Shown here piece by piece: positions 48,293 through 59,458 of a stretch of 64,000 bases of DNA (positions are counted from its first letter, which is position 1; the number at the start of each line of letters is the position of its first letter). Below the pieces are notes generated by a model. It saw only the letters and a list, made by a program, of their open reading frames with translations. It was not told where the DNA came from and made no database searches. A program made the translations under genes and the position numbers. The DNA is from Luteimonas vadosa (lineage in GTDB: Bacteria; Pseudomonadota; Gammaproteobacteria; Xanthomonadales; Xanthomonadaceae), in the NCBI RefSeq assembly GCF_039543545.1, contig NZ_BAABJY010000001.1:62001-126000 (forward strand), written 5' to 3'.

Positions 48293-49561
48293 TCAGCCGT
48301 ACACCGGGAACTGGCTGCACTGCCGCGTGACGTTCTCGCGAACGGCGGCGATGACGGCTTCGTCGCCTGGCGCATCGAGTACGTCGCACATCCACCCGGC
48401 CAGCGCCACGCACTCGGGTTCCCCGTAGCCGCGCGTGGTGACGGCAGGGGTGCCGATGCGCAGGCCGGAGGTCACGAAGGGCTTCTGCGGGTCGCCCGGC
48501 ACGGCGTTCTTGTTGACGGTGATGTGCGCCTGGCCAAGCGCGGCCTCGGCGTCCTTGCCGGTGATGCCGTTGGCGATCAGGTCGACCAGCATCAGGTGGT
48601 TCTGCGTGCCGCCGGAAACGATCTTGTAACCCCGCGCGATCATCGTCTTCGCCATCGCCTGCGCGTTCCTGACGACCTGCTGCTGGTAGGCCTTGAACTC
48701 GGGCGCCAGCGCCTCCTTGAAGGCCACCGCCTTGGCGGCGATGACGTGCATCAGCGGCCCGCCCTGGATGCCGGGAAAGATCATCGACTGCAGCTTCTTG
48801 CCGATGTCGTCGAAGGCTTCGCCCGCACCCTCGCGGCTGGCGACGATGATGCCGCCGCGCGGTCCGCGCAGCGTCTTGTGCGTGGTCGAGGTGACCACGT
48901 GTGCGTGGGGCAACGGGTTCGGGTACACGCCCGCGGCGACCAGCCCGGCGACATGCGCCATGTCGACGAACAGCAGCGCGCCGACCTTGTCGGCGATGGC
49001 GCGGAAGCGCGCCCAGTCCACCTCCTGCGAATACGCGGAAAAACCGGCGACCACCATCTTCGGCTGGTGCTCGACGGCCAGCGCCTCGACGGCGTCGTAG
49101 TCGATCAGGCCGTCGTCGTCGACGCCGTATTGCGCCGCGTCGAACAGCTTGCCGCTGATGTTGGGCTTGGCCCCGTGCGTCAGGTGGCCCCCATGGGCCA
49201 GCGACATCCCGAGGATCCGGTCGCCCGGCTGCAGCAGCGACAGGTAGACGGCCTGGTTCGCTTGCGAGCCCGAATGCGGCTGGACGTTGGCGTAGTCGGC
49301 GCCGAACAGTTCCTTCGCCCGGTCGATGGCCAGCTGCTCGGCGACGTCGACGTGCTCGCAGCCGCCGTAGTAGCGCTTGCCGGGATAGCCTTCGGCGTAC
49401 TTGTTGGTGAGCTGGCTGCCCTGCGCCTCCATCACCCGGGGACTGCAGTAGTTCTCGGAAGCGATCAGCTCGACGTGGTCTTCCTGGCGCCGGTTTTCGT
49501 CGGCGATCGCCGCGGCCAGTTCGGGGTCGAATCCTTCGATGCGGGCATCGCGGGGAAACAT
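48293..49561 (-). CDS. glyA: Serine hydroxymethyltransferase
   Basis: 422 residues from ATG 49561 (MFPRDARIEGFDPELA). GlyA converts serine and tetrahydrofolate to glycine and 5,10-methylene-THF. The PLP lysine is in VVTSTTHKTLRGPRGG (about 224-239); other signature parts are LIASENYCSPRVMEAQGSQL (about 32-51) and SGSQANQAVY. Length is normal. It lies 68 bases upstream of nrdR. Confidence 0.98.
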   Translation of the reverse strand: MFPRDARIEGFDPELAAAIADENRRQEDHVELIASENYCSPRVMEAQGSQLTNKYAEGYPGKRYYGGCEHVDVAEQLAIDRAKELFGADYANVQPHSGSQANQAVYLSLLQPGDRILGMSLAHGGHLTHGAKPNISGKLFDAAQYGVDDDGLIDYDAVEALAVEHQPKMVVAGFSAYSQEVDWARFRAIADKVGALLFVDMAHVAGLVAAGVYPNPLPHAHVVTSTTHKTLRGPRGGIIVASREGAGEAFDDIGKKLQSMIFPGIQGGPLMHVIAAKAVAFKEALAPEFKAYQQQVVRNAQAMAKTMIARGYKIVSGGTQNHLMLVDLIANGITGKDAEAALGQAHITVNKNAVPGDPQKPFVTSGLRIGTPAVTTRGYGEPECVALAGWMCDVLDAPGDEAVIAAVRENVTRQCSQFPVYG

Positions 49562-49620
49562 CGGCGCTCCAGGGACCGGGAAGGCTGGATTGTACCGTGC
49601 GCCCGGCCACCGGCCCGGCG

Positions 49621-50058
49621 CTAGCCGCGGCGGCGGACCACGCCGGCGACGACGCCCGTCCCCGCGGCCACCAGCAGGTAGCTGCCGCGGCCGTCCCCAC
49701 GCCAGTAATAGCCCGGTGGCGGCATGCGCAGGCCGAAGCGCCCGGGGTCGCGCACGATCCAGGTCGGTCCATGCCGGGGATCGTCGTGGCGGATGCCGGT
49801 GATCCAGCGCGGCGCATGGCGCGGATGGCCGCCATGTGCCGGCGCGTCGCCAGGCAAGGGTCGGGCCGTGTAGCCCACGGGCGGCAAGACCCGCGCGGCC
49901 GGCAACCGCCACCCCGGCACGTCGACCTGGACCCCCTGCCTTCCTGCATGGCTGTGCGCATGTAGCGGGTCTCGCGCGGGCTCGATGCCATCGGCCGTGG
50001 CCGGCAACGCGACCACGATCAGGAGCACGAGCAGCGCGGAACGAGTGACGGAGGGCAT
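49621..50058 (-). CDS. RcnB-like small periplasmic protein
   Basis: 145 residues from ATG 50058. An N-terminal signal peptide (about 1-22, SALLVLLIVVALPATADG, shortened) is followed by a low-complexity H/P/R-rich stretch and a C-terminal RcnB-type motif: RMPPPGYYWRGDGRGSYLLV (about 112-131) and a final AAGTGVVAGV. RcnB in E. coli takes part in nickel/cobalt homeostasis in the periplasm; most homologues are uncharacterised. H-rich region may bind metal. It lies 59 bases upstream of glyA and diverges from ettA. Confidence 0.72.
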   Translation of the reverse strand: MPSVTRSALLVLLIVVALPATADGIEPARDPLHAHSHAGRQGVQVDVPGWRLPAARVLPPVGYTARPLPGDAPAHGGHPRHAPRWITGIRHDDPRHGPTWIVRDPGRFGLRMPPPGYYWRGDGRGSYLLVAAGTGVVAGVVRRRG

Positions 50059-50274
50059 GCGAGGTCTCCCTGCATCGACGACAGGGCGACTATAGGCGGC
50101 CTCGACTGAATCTTGCCCCCGGGGGGCGGGCGCGGCGGCGCGGCGGCGTGCCGGCCCGCTGCCACCGGCTCGCCCGCTATAATCCGCGCATCCCGATGTC
50201 CTATCGCGGCCCTGCCCCGTGCAGCGGCCGCCGGTGGCGAGCCTCGCCTCGCCGCATTCCCACGCGGAGCCCCC

Positions 50275-51939
<1,665 letters not shown>

Positions 51940-52070
51940 GCGCCCGGCATGCCCCGCCGGGCGCCTTGCCGCAATCGAAAGCCCGGGGCGCGGACCACTC
52001 CCCGGCAACGGAACACGCTTGAAGCACCGCCCGCCCCGCGGGTGCGGCGAAGCGAAGGAGTCGAACTGGC

Positions 52071-52898
52071 ATGACGTTCATCGAAGCGCTGAAGCTCCGC
52101 TGGGGAACGGCCGATTCGCTGGTATGCGTCGGGCTCGATCCCGAGCCGAGCAAGTACCCCGCGTCGCTGGCCGGCGATCCGGACGCCACCTTTGCCTTCT
52201 GCCGCGACATCGTCGACGCCACGGCGCCGTTCGCCTGCTGCTTCAAGCCGCAGATCGCGCATTTCGCGGCGCTGGGCGCCGAGGACGCGCTACGGCGGCT
52301 GGTCGCGCACATCCACTCGTCCCACGCCGGCATCCCGGTGATCCTCGATGCCAAGCGCGGCGACATCGGCAGCACCGCGCAGCGCTACGCGACGGAGGCC
52401 TTCGACCGCTACGGCGCGGACGCGGTCACCGCCAACCCCTACCTCGGAGGGGATTCGCTGCGGCCGTTCCTCGACCGCGCGGACAAGGGCGTGGTGATCC
52501 TCTGCCGAACCTCCAATCCCGGTGCCGCCGACCTGCAGGACCTCGCGGTCTCGACGCCCGGCGGCAGCCCACGCCCGCTCTACCAGCACGTCGCCGAGAC
52601 CGTGGTCCGCGACTGGAACGGCCATGGGAACTGCGCGCTGGTGGTGGGCGCGACCTGGCCTGAACAACTGCGCGAGGTGCGGGCGATCGTCGGCGCGATG
52701 CCGCTGCTCGTCCCGGGCGTGGGCGCGCAGGGCGGCGACGTGGCGGCCGTGGTGCGCAACGCGAAGTCGGCCGATGGCACCGGCCTGCTGGTCAGCAGCT
52801 CACGCGCGATCATGCACGCCTCGCAGGACGACGATTTCGCCGAGGCGGCGGCCAACGCCGCGCGGACACTGCGCGACGCGATCAACGCGCAGCGATAG
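52071..52898 (+). CDS. pyrF: Orotidine-5'-phosphate decarboxylase (type 2)
   Basis: 275 residues. PyrF makes UMP from OMP. It is the longer type 2 form common in actinobacteria and Xanthomonadales: SLVCVGLDPEPSKYP (about 16-30), catalytic DAKRGDIGSTA (about 96-106), NPYLGGDSL and VVGATWPEQL. Size matches the group (about 270). A GCGAAGGAGTCG ribosome site precedes the ATG by about 10 bases. Converges with the glycosyltransferase, 7 bases apart. Confidence 0.97.
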   Translation: MTFIEALKLRWGTADSLVCVGLDPEPSKYPASLAGDPDATFAFCRDIVDATAPFACCFKPQIAHFAALGAEDALRRLVAHIHSSHAGIPVILDAKRGDIGSTAQRYATEAFDRYGADAVTANPYLGGDSLRPFLDRADKGVVILCRTSNPGAADLQDLAVSTPGGSPRPLYQHVAETVVRDWNGHGNCALVVGATWPEQLREVRAIVGAMPLLVPGVGAQGGDVAAVVRNAKSADGTGLLVSSSRAIMHASQDDDFAEAAANAARTLRDAINAQR

Positions 52899-52905
52899 TC
52901 CCCGG

Positions 52906-53772
52906 CTACGTCCGAAGACGCCATCCGGCCAGCAAGGTCCGCAGCAGGGACAACTTGCAGCGGACGGCGATCGCGACCCAGACCGCCGCACGGACCACCA
53001 TGCCGCGGTGAGGCGCTTCGAACTTGCGGAAATAGCGCCAAAGCCCCCGATGCTTGTGCCACTCCACGAACAGCGGGCGCGAGCGGCTCGATACCCCGCG
53101 CAGGTGCACCACGCGCACGTCGTTGGCGACTGCCACCACGGCGCCGGCTTCGCGCGCTCGGCGGCAGAGATCCAGGTCCTCGCCATGCAGGCGGTAGCCG
53201 GCATCGAAGCCGTCGATGCGGTGGAACAGGCGGCGCGGAAGCAGCATCAGCGCACCGGACACGGCCTCGACCCGTTGCACGGGCAGCGCCGGGTCCATCG
53301 CCACCGCCAGGTCGCGGTCGCGCGACGAAAACAGCATCCGCGAGAACACCGGGTCGTGCCTGCGGGCCGCGCCATCCCGGCGACCTTGCTCGTCCACGAG
53401 ATCCGCGCCGAGCAGCGCCTCCCCGTCCAGCGCCAGCGCGTGCTCCCGCAGTCGCGACAAGGCATCCGCTTCGAGCAGGCAGTCGGGATTGACGAACGCA
53501 AGCCATGCCTCCTCGACGTCCGCAGCGCCCTGGTTGCAGGCCTGCGAGAACCCGGGATTGTCCGGGTTGGCGACGAAGCGCAACCGCGGGTCTGCCAGGG
53601 CGTGGCGTTGCACGATGGCCAAGGTTTCGTCGCTCGACGCGTTGTCGACGACCCGGATCGAGCCCACGCCCACGCAGGCGCGCAGGCGCGCGAGGCAACC
53701 GTCGATCGTCGCCGCGCTCTGGTGGCTGACGACGATGGCGGCGATGTCCGCGCCGACCGTTGTGACACTCAT
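52906..53772 (-). CDS. Glycosyltransferase family 2 (rhamnosyltransferase-like)
   Basis: 288 residues from ATG 53772. GT-A segments: IAAIVVSHQSAATIDGCLA (about 10-28), RVVDNASSDET (about 40-50), WLAFVNPDCLLE (the D-type metal site about 89-100) and the later GEDLDLCRRAREAG (about 200-213), typical of WbbL-like inverting transferases. No membrane anchor beyond a weakly hydrophobic C-terminal segment. Overlaps the next gene's stop (ATGA), so the pair is coupled. Acceptor unknown. Confidence 0.86.
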   Translation of the reverse strand: MSVTTVGADIAAIVVSHQSAATIDGCLARLRACVGVGSIRVVDNASSDETLAIVQRHALADPRLRFVANPDNPGFSQACNQGAADVEEAWLAFVNPDCLLEADALSRLREHALALDGEALLGADLVDEQGRRDGAARRHDPVFSRMLFSSRDRDLAVAMDPALPVQRVEAVSGALMLLPRRLFHRIDGFDAGYRLHGEDLDLCRRAREAGAVVAVANDVRVVHLRGVSSRSRPLFVEWHKHRGLWRYFRKFEAPHRGMVVRAAVWVAIAVRCKLSLLRTLLAGWRLRT

Positions 53773-54659
53773 CCGGCGCCTGCCTTCCGTCCCGGCGCGT
53801 CCTCGTCCCGGGGCGGGAACAATTCCTGCTGCGGGCGCGGACCCTCTTGCCCGGCCAGCTGCAGGGAAAGCAGGTTGCGCGTCTCGCGCAGGGGGTCTTC
53901 CATCAGGAACGTCGCCAGGCGCGCATGCCACGTGGGCCAGCGGGTGGCCAGCGCCTCGAGGTCGCCTTCCTTCGGTCCACCCTCGCCACCACGCGCCACG
54001 AAGGCGGTGGCGCACAAGGCGTTGCGCCAACCAAGCCCCGACAATCGCAGCGACAGGTCGATCAGCGCGGCATACCAGGAAGCGTAGCTGCTCGCATCGA
54101 GTCCACCCGCCTTGCCCCGCGCGCTGCCCCGCAGGAACACCGCGTGGTCGACAGCAGCCGGGATCTCGGGATGCACCGGGGGCATCGCCGCCGCGGCATG
54201 GGCGAGGCGTCGCGGGTCGGCCCCATCGTGCGCGCCGGGCACGGGCGCGATGTCCCCGCAGCGCGGCCACGCCGCGGCCTCTCCCGCATTGCACCATGGC
54301 GTCGCGGTGCCGATCGACGCATCGCCCGCGGCGCAGGCGCTCAACGCGGTGAGCCAACCCGGCAGGGGGATCGCATCGGCGGCGAGCACGACGACGTCGG
54401 CATCGCCGCAGGCGCGCAGGGCCTCGTCCAGATGCGCGACTTCGCCCACGCGACGGTCGCGGCGGGTGTAGTCGGCCTGCAGAGGTGTGTCAGCGAGCCA
54501 ACGCTCGATGATCGCCAGGCCACGCGGCCCTGCTTGTGCGTCATCTGTCAGCCACGCGCGGGTGCCCGCGGGGGTGGCCCGGTCCAGCGCGGCGAGGCAG
54601 GCATCCAGCGCGTCGTCGTCCACCCCCACCGGCAGCAGCACCACCGGCAGTTCAGCCAT
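53769..54659 (-). CDS. Family 2 glycosyltransferase-like protein, weakly conserved
   Basis: 296 residues. The start VVLLPVGVDDDALDACLAAL (about 6-25) and DADVVVLAADAIPLPGW (about 86-102) resemble a GT-A fold with D-A-D metal region, but the nucleotide-sugar motif is degenerate and the catalytic glutamate/aspartate is unclear. It is coupled by a 4-base overlap to the downstream transferase. A regulatory or partner subunit or a divergent transferase are both possible. It lies 24 bases after the stop... of no upstream gene; gspD ends at 54684 in the same direction, so it may be transcribed at the tail of the xps operon. Confidence 0.6.
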   Translation of the reverse strand: MAELPVVLLPVGVDDDALDACLAALDRATPAGTRAWLTDDAQAGPRGLAIIERWLADTPLQADYTRRDRRVGEVAHLDEALRACGDADVVVLAADAIPLPGWLTALSACAAGDASIGTATPWCNAGEAAAWPRCGDIAPVPGAHDGADPRRLAHAAAAMPPVHPEIPAAVDHAVFLRGSARGKAGGLDASSYASWYAALIDLSLRLSGLGWRNALCATAFVARGGEGGPKEGDLEALATRWPTWHARLATFLMEDPLRETRNLLSLQLAGQEGPRPQQELFPPRDEDAPGRKAGAG

Positions 54660-54683
54660 CGCTGGAACCGCCTTGGGCCATGC

Positions 54684-56861
54684 TCAGCGCGGCGTCCGGT
54701 ACAACGGCTCCAGTGCACGGAAACGCCGGCCGTACTCGTCGGTCAGGTCACGCGCCGCCGAGGGATCGCGCACCAGGGTGGGTGTCAGCAGGATGATGAC
54801 CTCGCTACGCGTGGTCACCGAGCGCTGCTGGCCGAACAGGCCGCCGATCACCGGGATCCGGCTGAGGCCAGGGAGCCCGTTGGACCCGCGGGTGATGCCG
54901 TCCTGGATCAGCCCGGCCATGATCACCGTCTCGCCGCTCTGGACGATGGCGTTGGTCTTGAGGCGGCGGGTGTCGATGCGGACGTTGCCGTTCTGGTCCG
55001 GGTTGCCGGCGGGCGAGCTGACTTCCTGCACCAGGTCGAGGAACACGGTGCCGTCCTTGGTCACCCGCGGACGCACCTTGAGGATGGTTCCGGTGTCGAG
55101 GTACTGGACCTGGCTGATGGTGTCCGTGCCCAGGCCGGGGTTCACCGTCACCGACGAAATCGGGATGCGGCTGCCGACGTTGAGCGTGGCTTCGTAGTTG
55201 TTGCGCACCATCACCGATGGCGTCTGCAGCATCTGCACGTCGCTGACCTGGTCCAGCGCGCTGAGGATCCCGACCGAACTCCCGGTCAGGAACGAATAGG
55301 TCAACCCGCCCGTGCCGGTGAGGTTGCGCACGCCGGCGTTGTCGGGCAGCGGCGTGATGCCGAGGACGTTCTCGAAGTACCAGCTGACGCCGTATTGCAG
55401 GTCGCCCGACAACGTCACTTCGGCGACCTGGGCCTCGATGTGGACCTGCAGAGGCATCACGTCGAGGCGTTCGATCACATCCTTGATCGCGCGCCAGGCA
55501 CTGGCGGATGTCCGCACCAGGAGTGTGTTCGTCTCGTCCACCGCGGACACGCCCACGCGTTCGCCGTCCACCTCCAGGGTGACCGCCGCGTTACCGCCGG
55601 CGCGCTCGCCGAGCGACAGCGACCCGCCGCCCAGACCGCTGGAACCGCCGCCCGGATCCCCCCCGGAGCCGCCGATCTGGGCGGAGCTCACGCCCCGGTC
55701 GCCGATGCCGCCATCCTGGATGGTCGTCGATTCCAGGCCCGGCATCAGCGTGGCGCTGCCGCCACCATCGTTCGATCGGCCGCCGCCGCCGCCATACACC
55801 TCGGCCAGGCGCTCGGCCAGGTCCTTGGCGGTGATGTACTTCAGTTCATAGGAATACAGCCGGACGCCCGCCCCCGCACCGTCGATGCGGTCGATCCACT
55901 GCTGGATCTCGTCGAGGTAGTTCGGCTGCGACGTGATCACCATCACCGCATTGGCCCCTTCCAGCGGCAGGAACCGGAACATGCCCGCGACCGGCGAATT
56001 GCTTTGCGCGCCAAACACCTTCTCGAGGTCGCCGACGACCTTGGCGGCCCTGCCCGACTGCAGCGGGTACACGCCGACCGACATTCCCGCGAGCCAGTCG
56101 ACGTCGAAGATGGCGATGGTGCGCAGGTAGTTCTCGAGCTCGGCGCGGGTTCCGCCGACGGTGATGACGTTGCGCCCCCCGTCGACGCCGACGATGGCAT
56201 TGGGACGTGCGTAAGGCTTGAGGACCTTCTCCATCTCGGTGGCTGAGATGTAGCGAAGCGGCACGACCCGGGTCTCGAAGCCGCGCGCCGTGGCCGCGGA
56301 GCCCGTGCGCGGCGCGACCGTCCCCGCAAGCGCCTGGTCGGCCGGCACGATGTTGTAGACGCCGTTGGTGTAGACCATGCGGGCGTTGTTCCAGCCCAGC
56401 ACCTGCTCGAGCAGGGTGAAGGCTTGCGCCGGGCTGACCCGCTGGACGTTCAGGGTGACGGTTCCCGAGACGTTCGGCGCGATGGTGAAGTTCTGGCCCA
56501 GCATGTCACCGAGGATCGCCTTGACCACCGCGTGCAGCGATTCGCCCTCGAAATTGAACGACGCCGCCCCCGAACTGCCGGCGAAGTTCGGAGGCGGGGC
56601 TGACGCGATCCCCTGGTTGATCGCGACCCCCGTGCCCCGGCGAACCTGCGCCCGGGGCCCGCCTTCCCCCGCGCTGTCCAGGGGTTCGGCGACTACCCCT
56701 CCGACGGTGCGCGCCTCCTCCGCGGCAGGCCGCTGGATGCGCGGCATCGTGCCTTCGCGACGCACGGTCGGTGCAGGCATCGTGGTACAGGCCGCCAACA
56801 GCACCGCTAGGCAGGCAGCCACGGCCGGGGTCAGGGTGGGACGCATGTTCATGAGGGGCAT
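54684..56861 (-). CDS. xpsD: Type II secretion outer-membrane secretin XpsD (GspD)
   Basis: 725 residues. The N-terminus is a lipoprotein signal with lipobox L-A-A-C (Cys about 25), as in Xanthomonas XpsD. Then N0 to N3 domains; the N3 region carries an extended glycine/serine insert (about 364-425). The C-terminal secretin domain has VEAQVAEVTL-like strands, VSDVQMLQTPSVMVRNN and GLIQDGITRG. It forms the multimeric pore for folded exoproteins. The start could also be Met4 or Met6; none has a clear ribosome site. It is the last T2S gene on this strand. Confidence 0.95.
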   Translation of the reverse strand: MPLMNMRPTLTPAVAACLAVLLAACTTMPAPTVRREGTMPRIQRPAAEEARTVGGVVAEPLDSAGEGGPRAQVRRGTGVAINQGIASAPPPNFAGSSGAASFNFEGESLHAVVKAILGDMLGQNFTIAPNVSGTVTLNVQRVSPAQAFTLLEQVLGWNNARMVYTNGVYNIVPADQALAGTVAPRTGSAATARGFETRVVPLRYISATEMEKVLKPYARPNAIVGVDGGRNVITVGGTRAELENYLRTIAIFDVDWLAGMSVGVYPLQSGRAAKVVGDLEKVFGAQSNSPVAGMFRFLPLEGANAVMVITSQPNYLDEIQQWIDRIDGAGAGVRLYSYELKYITAKDLAERLAEVYGGGGGRSNDGGGSATLMPGLESTTIQDGGIGDRGVSSAQIGGSGGDPGGGSSGLGGGSLSLGERAGGNAAVTLEVDGERVGVSAVDETNTLLVRTSASAWRAIKDVIERLDVMPLQVHIEAQVAEVTLSGDLQYGVSWYFENVLGITPLPDNAGVRNLTGTGGLTYSFLTGSSVGILSALDQVSDVQMLQTPSVMVRNNYEATLNVGSRIPISSVTVNPGLGTDTISQVQYLDTGTILKVRPRVTKDGTVFLDLVQEVSSPAGNPDQNGNVRIDTRRLKTNAIVQSGETVIMAGLIQDGITRGSNGLPGLSRIPVIGGLFGQQRSVTTRSEVIILLTPTLVRDPSAARDLTDEYGRRFRALEPLYRTPR

Positions 56862-56873
56862 TCTAGGTTGAGT

Positions 56874-57668
56874 TCATTGTTCGGGGTCGGGGACCGGGGG
56901 TTGCGGCGTCATCGCCTGGCGTCGCAACTGGGCGCGACGCGCCTCGATGCGTTGGCGGATCGCTTCAACCTGGTCCTCGGGCGTCTGCGGCACGCCTGTT
57001 TCCGTTTTTTCCGTCGAAGCCCGCGCCTGGGTCGCCGGCGCACCCGGCGGCGGCGGTTGCGCGGCATCGGGGGTCGGGGTGTCGTTCGCTGGCCTCCCGC
57101 TGCTGGCGGCCGTCGCGTCGCCGGTTGGGCTCGCGCGTGGCGCGGCCACGACGGTCGGGGCTTCGCCGCCGGTGCCGTCGAATACCCGGAGTTCGAGCGT
57201 GGTGTTTCCTTCCGGCCCGGCGAACACCGCGCTGCGACGGGACAGGGAGACCAGGTTCCAGGCCGCCGCGCCGTCCGGCGCTTCGCCGACCTTCACGCGT
57301 ACCGGATCGCCCCCGCCGGCAGGGTGCAGGATCGCCATCTCCACCTGGGGCGTCAGCAGGACGCTGGTCAGGATGAACTCGAACGTGTTCTGCGGCTCCT
57401 CGCCATCGGGATTGATGAAGAATGGCTTCGGCCGGCGGTCGTTGGTGAACAATGGCCGGTCGCCGATCGAAGCATATTGCGGCATGGGCCCGAGGCGTTC
57501 GGCGACCGGCGGCGGCAATTGCGGCAACGGCTGCAGCAGGGCCGGATCCTCCGGCAATCTCTCGATCCGGCTGCCCAGGCCCGCCAGGCCGAGCACCCAG
57601 AACGACAACGCCCACAGCGAAGCCGCGCCAAGGAGCCATGTCCTGGCGCCGGCGGCGTCAGCGCGCAC
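56874..57668 (-). CDS. xpsN: Type II secretion protein XpsN (GspC-like)
   Basis: 264 residues. A transmembrane span near the N-terminus (about 10-31, TWLLGAASLWALSFWVLGLA), then a periplasmic HR-like domain (about 60-160 with SIGDRPLFTNDRRP) and a P/T/A-rich tail. In Xanthomonas XpsN takes the place of GspC: it couples the secretin to the inner-membrane L-M complex. No PDZ domain is visible. Gene order M-N-D is characteristic. The start overlaps xpsM by 11 bases. Confidence 0.85.
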   Translation of the reverse strand: MRADAAGARTWLLGAASLWALSFWVLGLAGLGSRIERLPEDPALLQPLPQLPPPVAERLGPMPQYASIGDRPLFTNDRRPKPFFINPDGEEPQNTFEFILTSVLLTPQVEMAILHPAGGGDPVRVKVGEAPDGAAAWNLVSLSRRSAVFAGPEGNTTLELRVFDGTGGEAPTVVAAPRASPTGDATAASSGRPANDTPTPDAAQPPPPGAPATQARASTEKTETGVPQTPEDQVEAIRQRIEARRAQLRRQAMTPQPPVPDPEQ

Positions 57669-58296
57669 GACCGGCCTCCACTGGCGTCGCCTGCGGTTGC
57701 GGCTGCAAGTAGCCGTAGAGGTCGAAACTCACGTCCAAGCCCCCTCCCTGGTTGCCCAGCGGACCCTGGCCCGGCAGGAAGAACGACCGCTGCGCCAGGA
57801 TGTTGAGGTTGTCGACGAACAGTCTCGGCGCCCCGCTTTCCAGCGAGTGCAATACGGCTGCCAGTTCCGGGTTTCCGCAACGCAACCTGACCTGGACCAC
57901 CGCCCTGGGAAAGCTCTGCTGGCCCGGGGCGTCGTTCAATGGCGAACGATTGGTGATCGCGCAACTGCGATTGCCCGGACTGGCCTCGCCCACCGCTGTC
58001 TCCAGCCGCTGCACCAGGGCGGCGGTCGCCAGTTGCACCGAGCCTTCGGACATGAAGCCAGGCGTCCGCGCGGCCTGTGCCTGCACCGCCTGCAGGCGCT
58101 CGCGCACGGCGGGGGCCTGGCGAAGCTCCATGCGAACGCGGAGGTCGCGTTCCTGCAATCCCTCGATGCGCTCGTTGAGCTGGAGCATGGGGATCGTCCA
58201 CCAGGTGTGCACCAGCAGCAGGTAGCCGAACAGCAAGATGCCGGCCAGCAGCCCGAGCGCCAGCCAGCGGTCGCGATCAGGGACGATTTTCGGCAT
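57658..58296 (-). CDS. xpsM: Type II secretion protein XpsM (GspM)
   Basis: 212 residues. One membrane span (about 12-29, LALGLLAGILLFGYLLLV) followed by a coiled coil (ERIEGLQERDLRVRMEL) and a ferredoxin-like periplasmic domain. GspM binds GspL and is part of the inner-membrane platform. Overlaps xpsL by 20 bases and xpsN by 11 bases. Confidence 0.87.
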   Translation of the reverse strand: MPKIVPDRDRWLALGLLAGILLFGYLLLVHTWWTIPMLQLNERIEGLQERDLRVRMELRQAPAVRERLQAVQAQAARTPGFMSEGSVQLATAALVQRLETAVGEASPGNRSCAITNRSPLNDAPGQQSFPRAVVQVRLRCGNPELAAVLHSLESGAPRLFVDNLNILAQRSFFLPGQGPLGNQGGGLDVSFDLYGYLQPQPQATPVEAGRAR

Positions 58297-59458
58297 CGGC
58301 GTCCCCCCGGTTGGCGGCAGTCGCGGGCGGGGGCGTGACCACCAGTTCGGCCGTGAGTGTGAACCGGTCGCTTCCGGTCCGCGGGTCGGGCTGCAGTGCC
58401 CCGGTCAGGGCCGGCGAGCGCCACAGGTCGGAGCCCTCAAGGACTCGCACCAGCGAAGAGGCATCGCGGCTCAGTCCGATCAACAGGATGCGATCGTCCT
58501 CGATCGAAAGCTTTTCCAGGTGGGTCGAGTCGGGCAGCCGGCGACTGAATTCGTCGAGGACTTCGACCGTCGTCGGCCTGCCGGCGCGCGTCGCCTGCAG
58601 GAAGCGCATCCCTTCCACCAGGCCTAGCAATCGCTGCTTCTCGACCGACACGGTCCGCGCGCGGGTCGCGAGGGCGGAGACTTCGGCCTCGAATGCATCC
58701 GCCGCCTGCGAACGATTGGAGAGCATCTGCCACAGCGATGCGGCGAGCGCGATCACGGCGACCGAAGCCAGCGCCAGGTTCCACCCCAGCCATGGATCCG
58801 TGCGTTGGTGGCGGCGCGCGCCGGGGAGAAGGTTAACGCCGAGCGTCCGGCCGTCGCTGGACTGCAGGTCCGCGCCGGTCAGCGTCCGCGACACCGGACC
58901 CAGCCCACCGAGGGCTGTGTCGAGTGCAGCGGACGGGACCACGACCAGTTCCACGTCGAGTTGGCCGTCGTCGCGCCGGCCGGTCACGCGGGCGTCGTAT
59001 TGCACGTCCGCCGCCGTGAACGGCGTCTGGCGCTCGATCTCGAATCCGAGCATGTCGCGCAGGCGTGGCTCGGCGGCCGCGGGCAACACCATCGAGCGCC
59101 GCAGGCCGCTGCCCGCGGGCAGGACCAGCCAACGCGGCAGGTCCGCCACGCGCGGCGCCAGCAGGCGCTGCAACGGATCCGGGTCGAGCATGTCGTCGCC
59201 CGACCACGGGACCTGCCCGAGCTCGCGCGCCTCGGCCTCGCGCTCGAGCACCAGGCGCAGGCTGTCGCCGGCGGGCTGCAACAGCAGCCGCTCGTGGGCC
59301 AGGCCGAAGAGCTTGCGCACGCGCAGCGGCAGCCAGCTGGCCAGCGCCTGCGTCCACCATGCCCAGAAGCTGGCGGCGCGCGGACGCAAGCGTCGCCCGG
59401 CGCGGCCCAGGCGACGGGGCAGCGAACTGTCGGCAGTAACTGTTTCGACGGCTGACAT
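58277..59458 (-). CDS. xpsL: Type II secretion protein XpsL (GspL, PilN-like C-domain)
   Basis: 393 residues from ATG 59458 (MSAVETVT), which overlaps the xpsK stop; the frame is open 9 codons more. N-terminal cytoplasmic actin-like/PilM-like part (about 60-220, with LGFEIERQTPFTAADVQYDA), one span (about 233-252, LALASVAVIALAASLWQML) and a periplasmic PilN-like domain. GspL recruits the ATPase GspE to the membrane. Together with XpsM. Confidence 0.88.
   Translation of the reverse strand: MSAVETVTADSSLPRRLGRAGRRLRPRAASFWAWWTQALASWLPLRVRKLFGLAHERLLLQPAGDSLRLVLEREAEARELGQVPWSGDDMLDPDPLQRLLAPRVADLPRWLVLPAGSGLRRSMVLPAAAEPRLRDMLGFEIERQTPFTAADVQYDARVTGRRDDGQLDVELVVVPSAALDTALGGLGPVSRTLTGADLQSSDGRTLGVNLLPGARRHQRTDPWLGWNLALASVAVIALAASLWQMLSNRSQAADAFEAEVSALATRARTVSVEKQRLLGLVEGMRFLQATRAGRPTTVEVLDEFSRRLPDSTHLEKLSIEDDRILLIGLSRDASSLVRVLEGSDLWRSPALTGALQPDPRTGSDRFTLTAELVVTPPPATAANRGDADAENRP

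Noticed and set aside
50155..50183. Sigma-70 promoter for ettA around TATAAT
   Set aside because: The -10 hexamer is perfect, but the expected -35 position reads CCCGCT/GCCCGC; kept only as a remark in the ettA entry.
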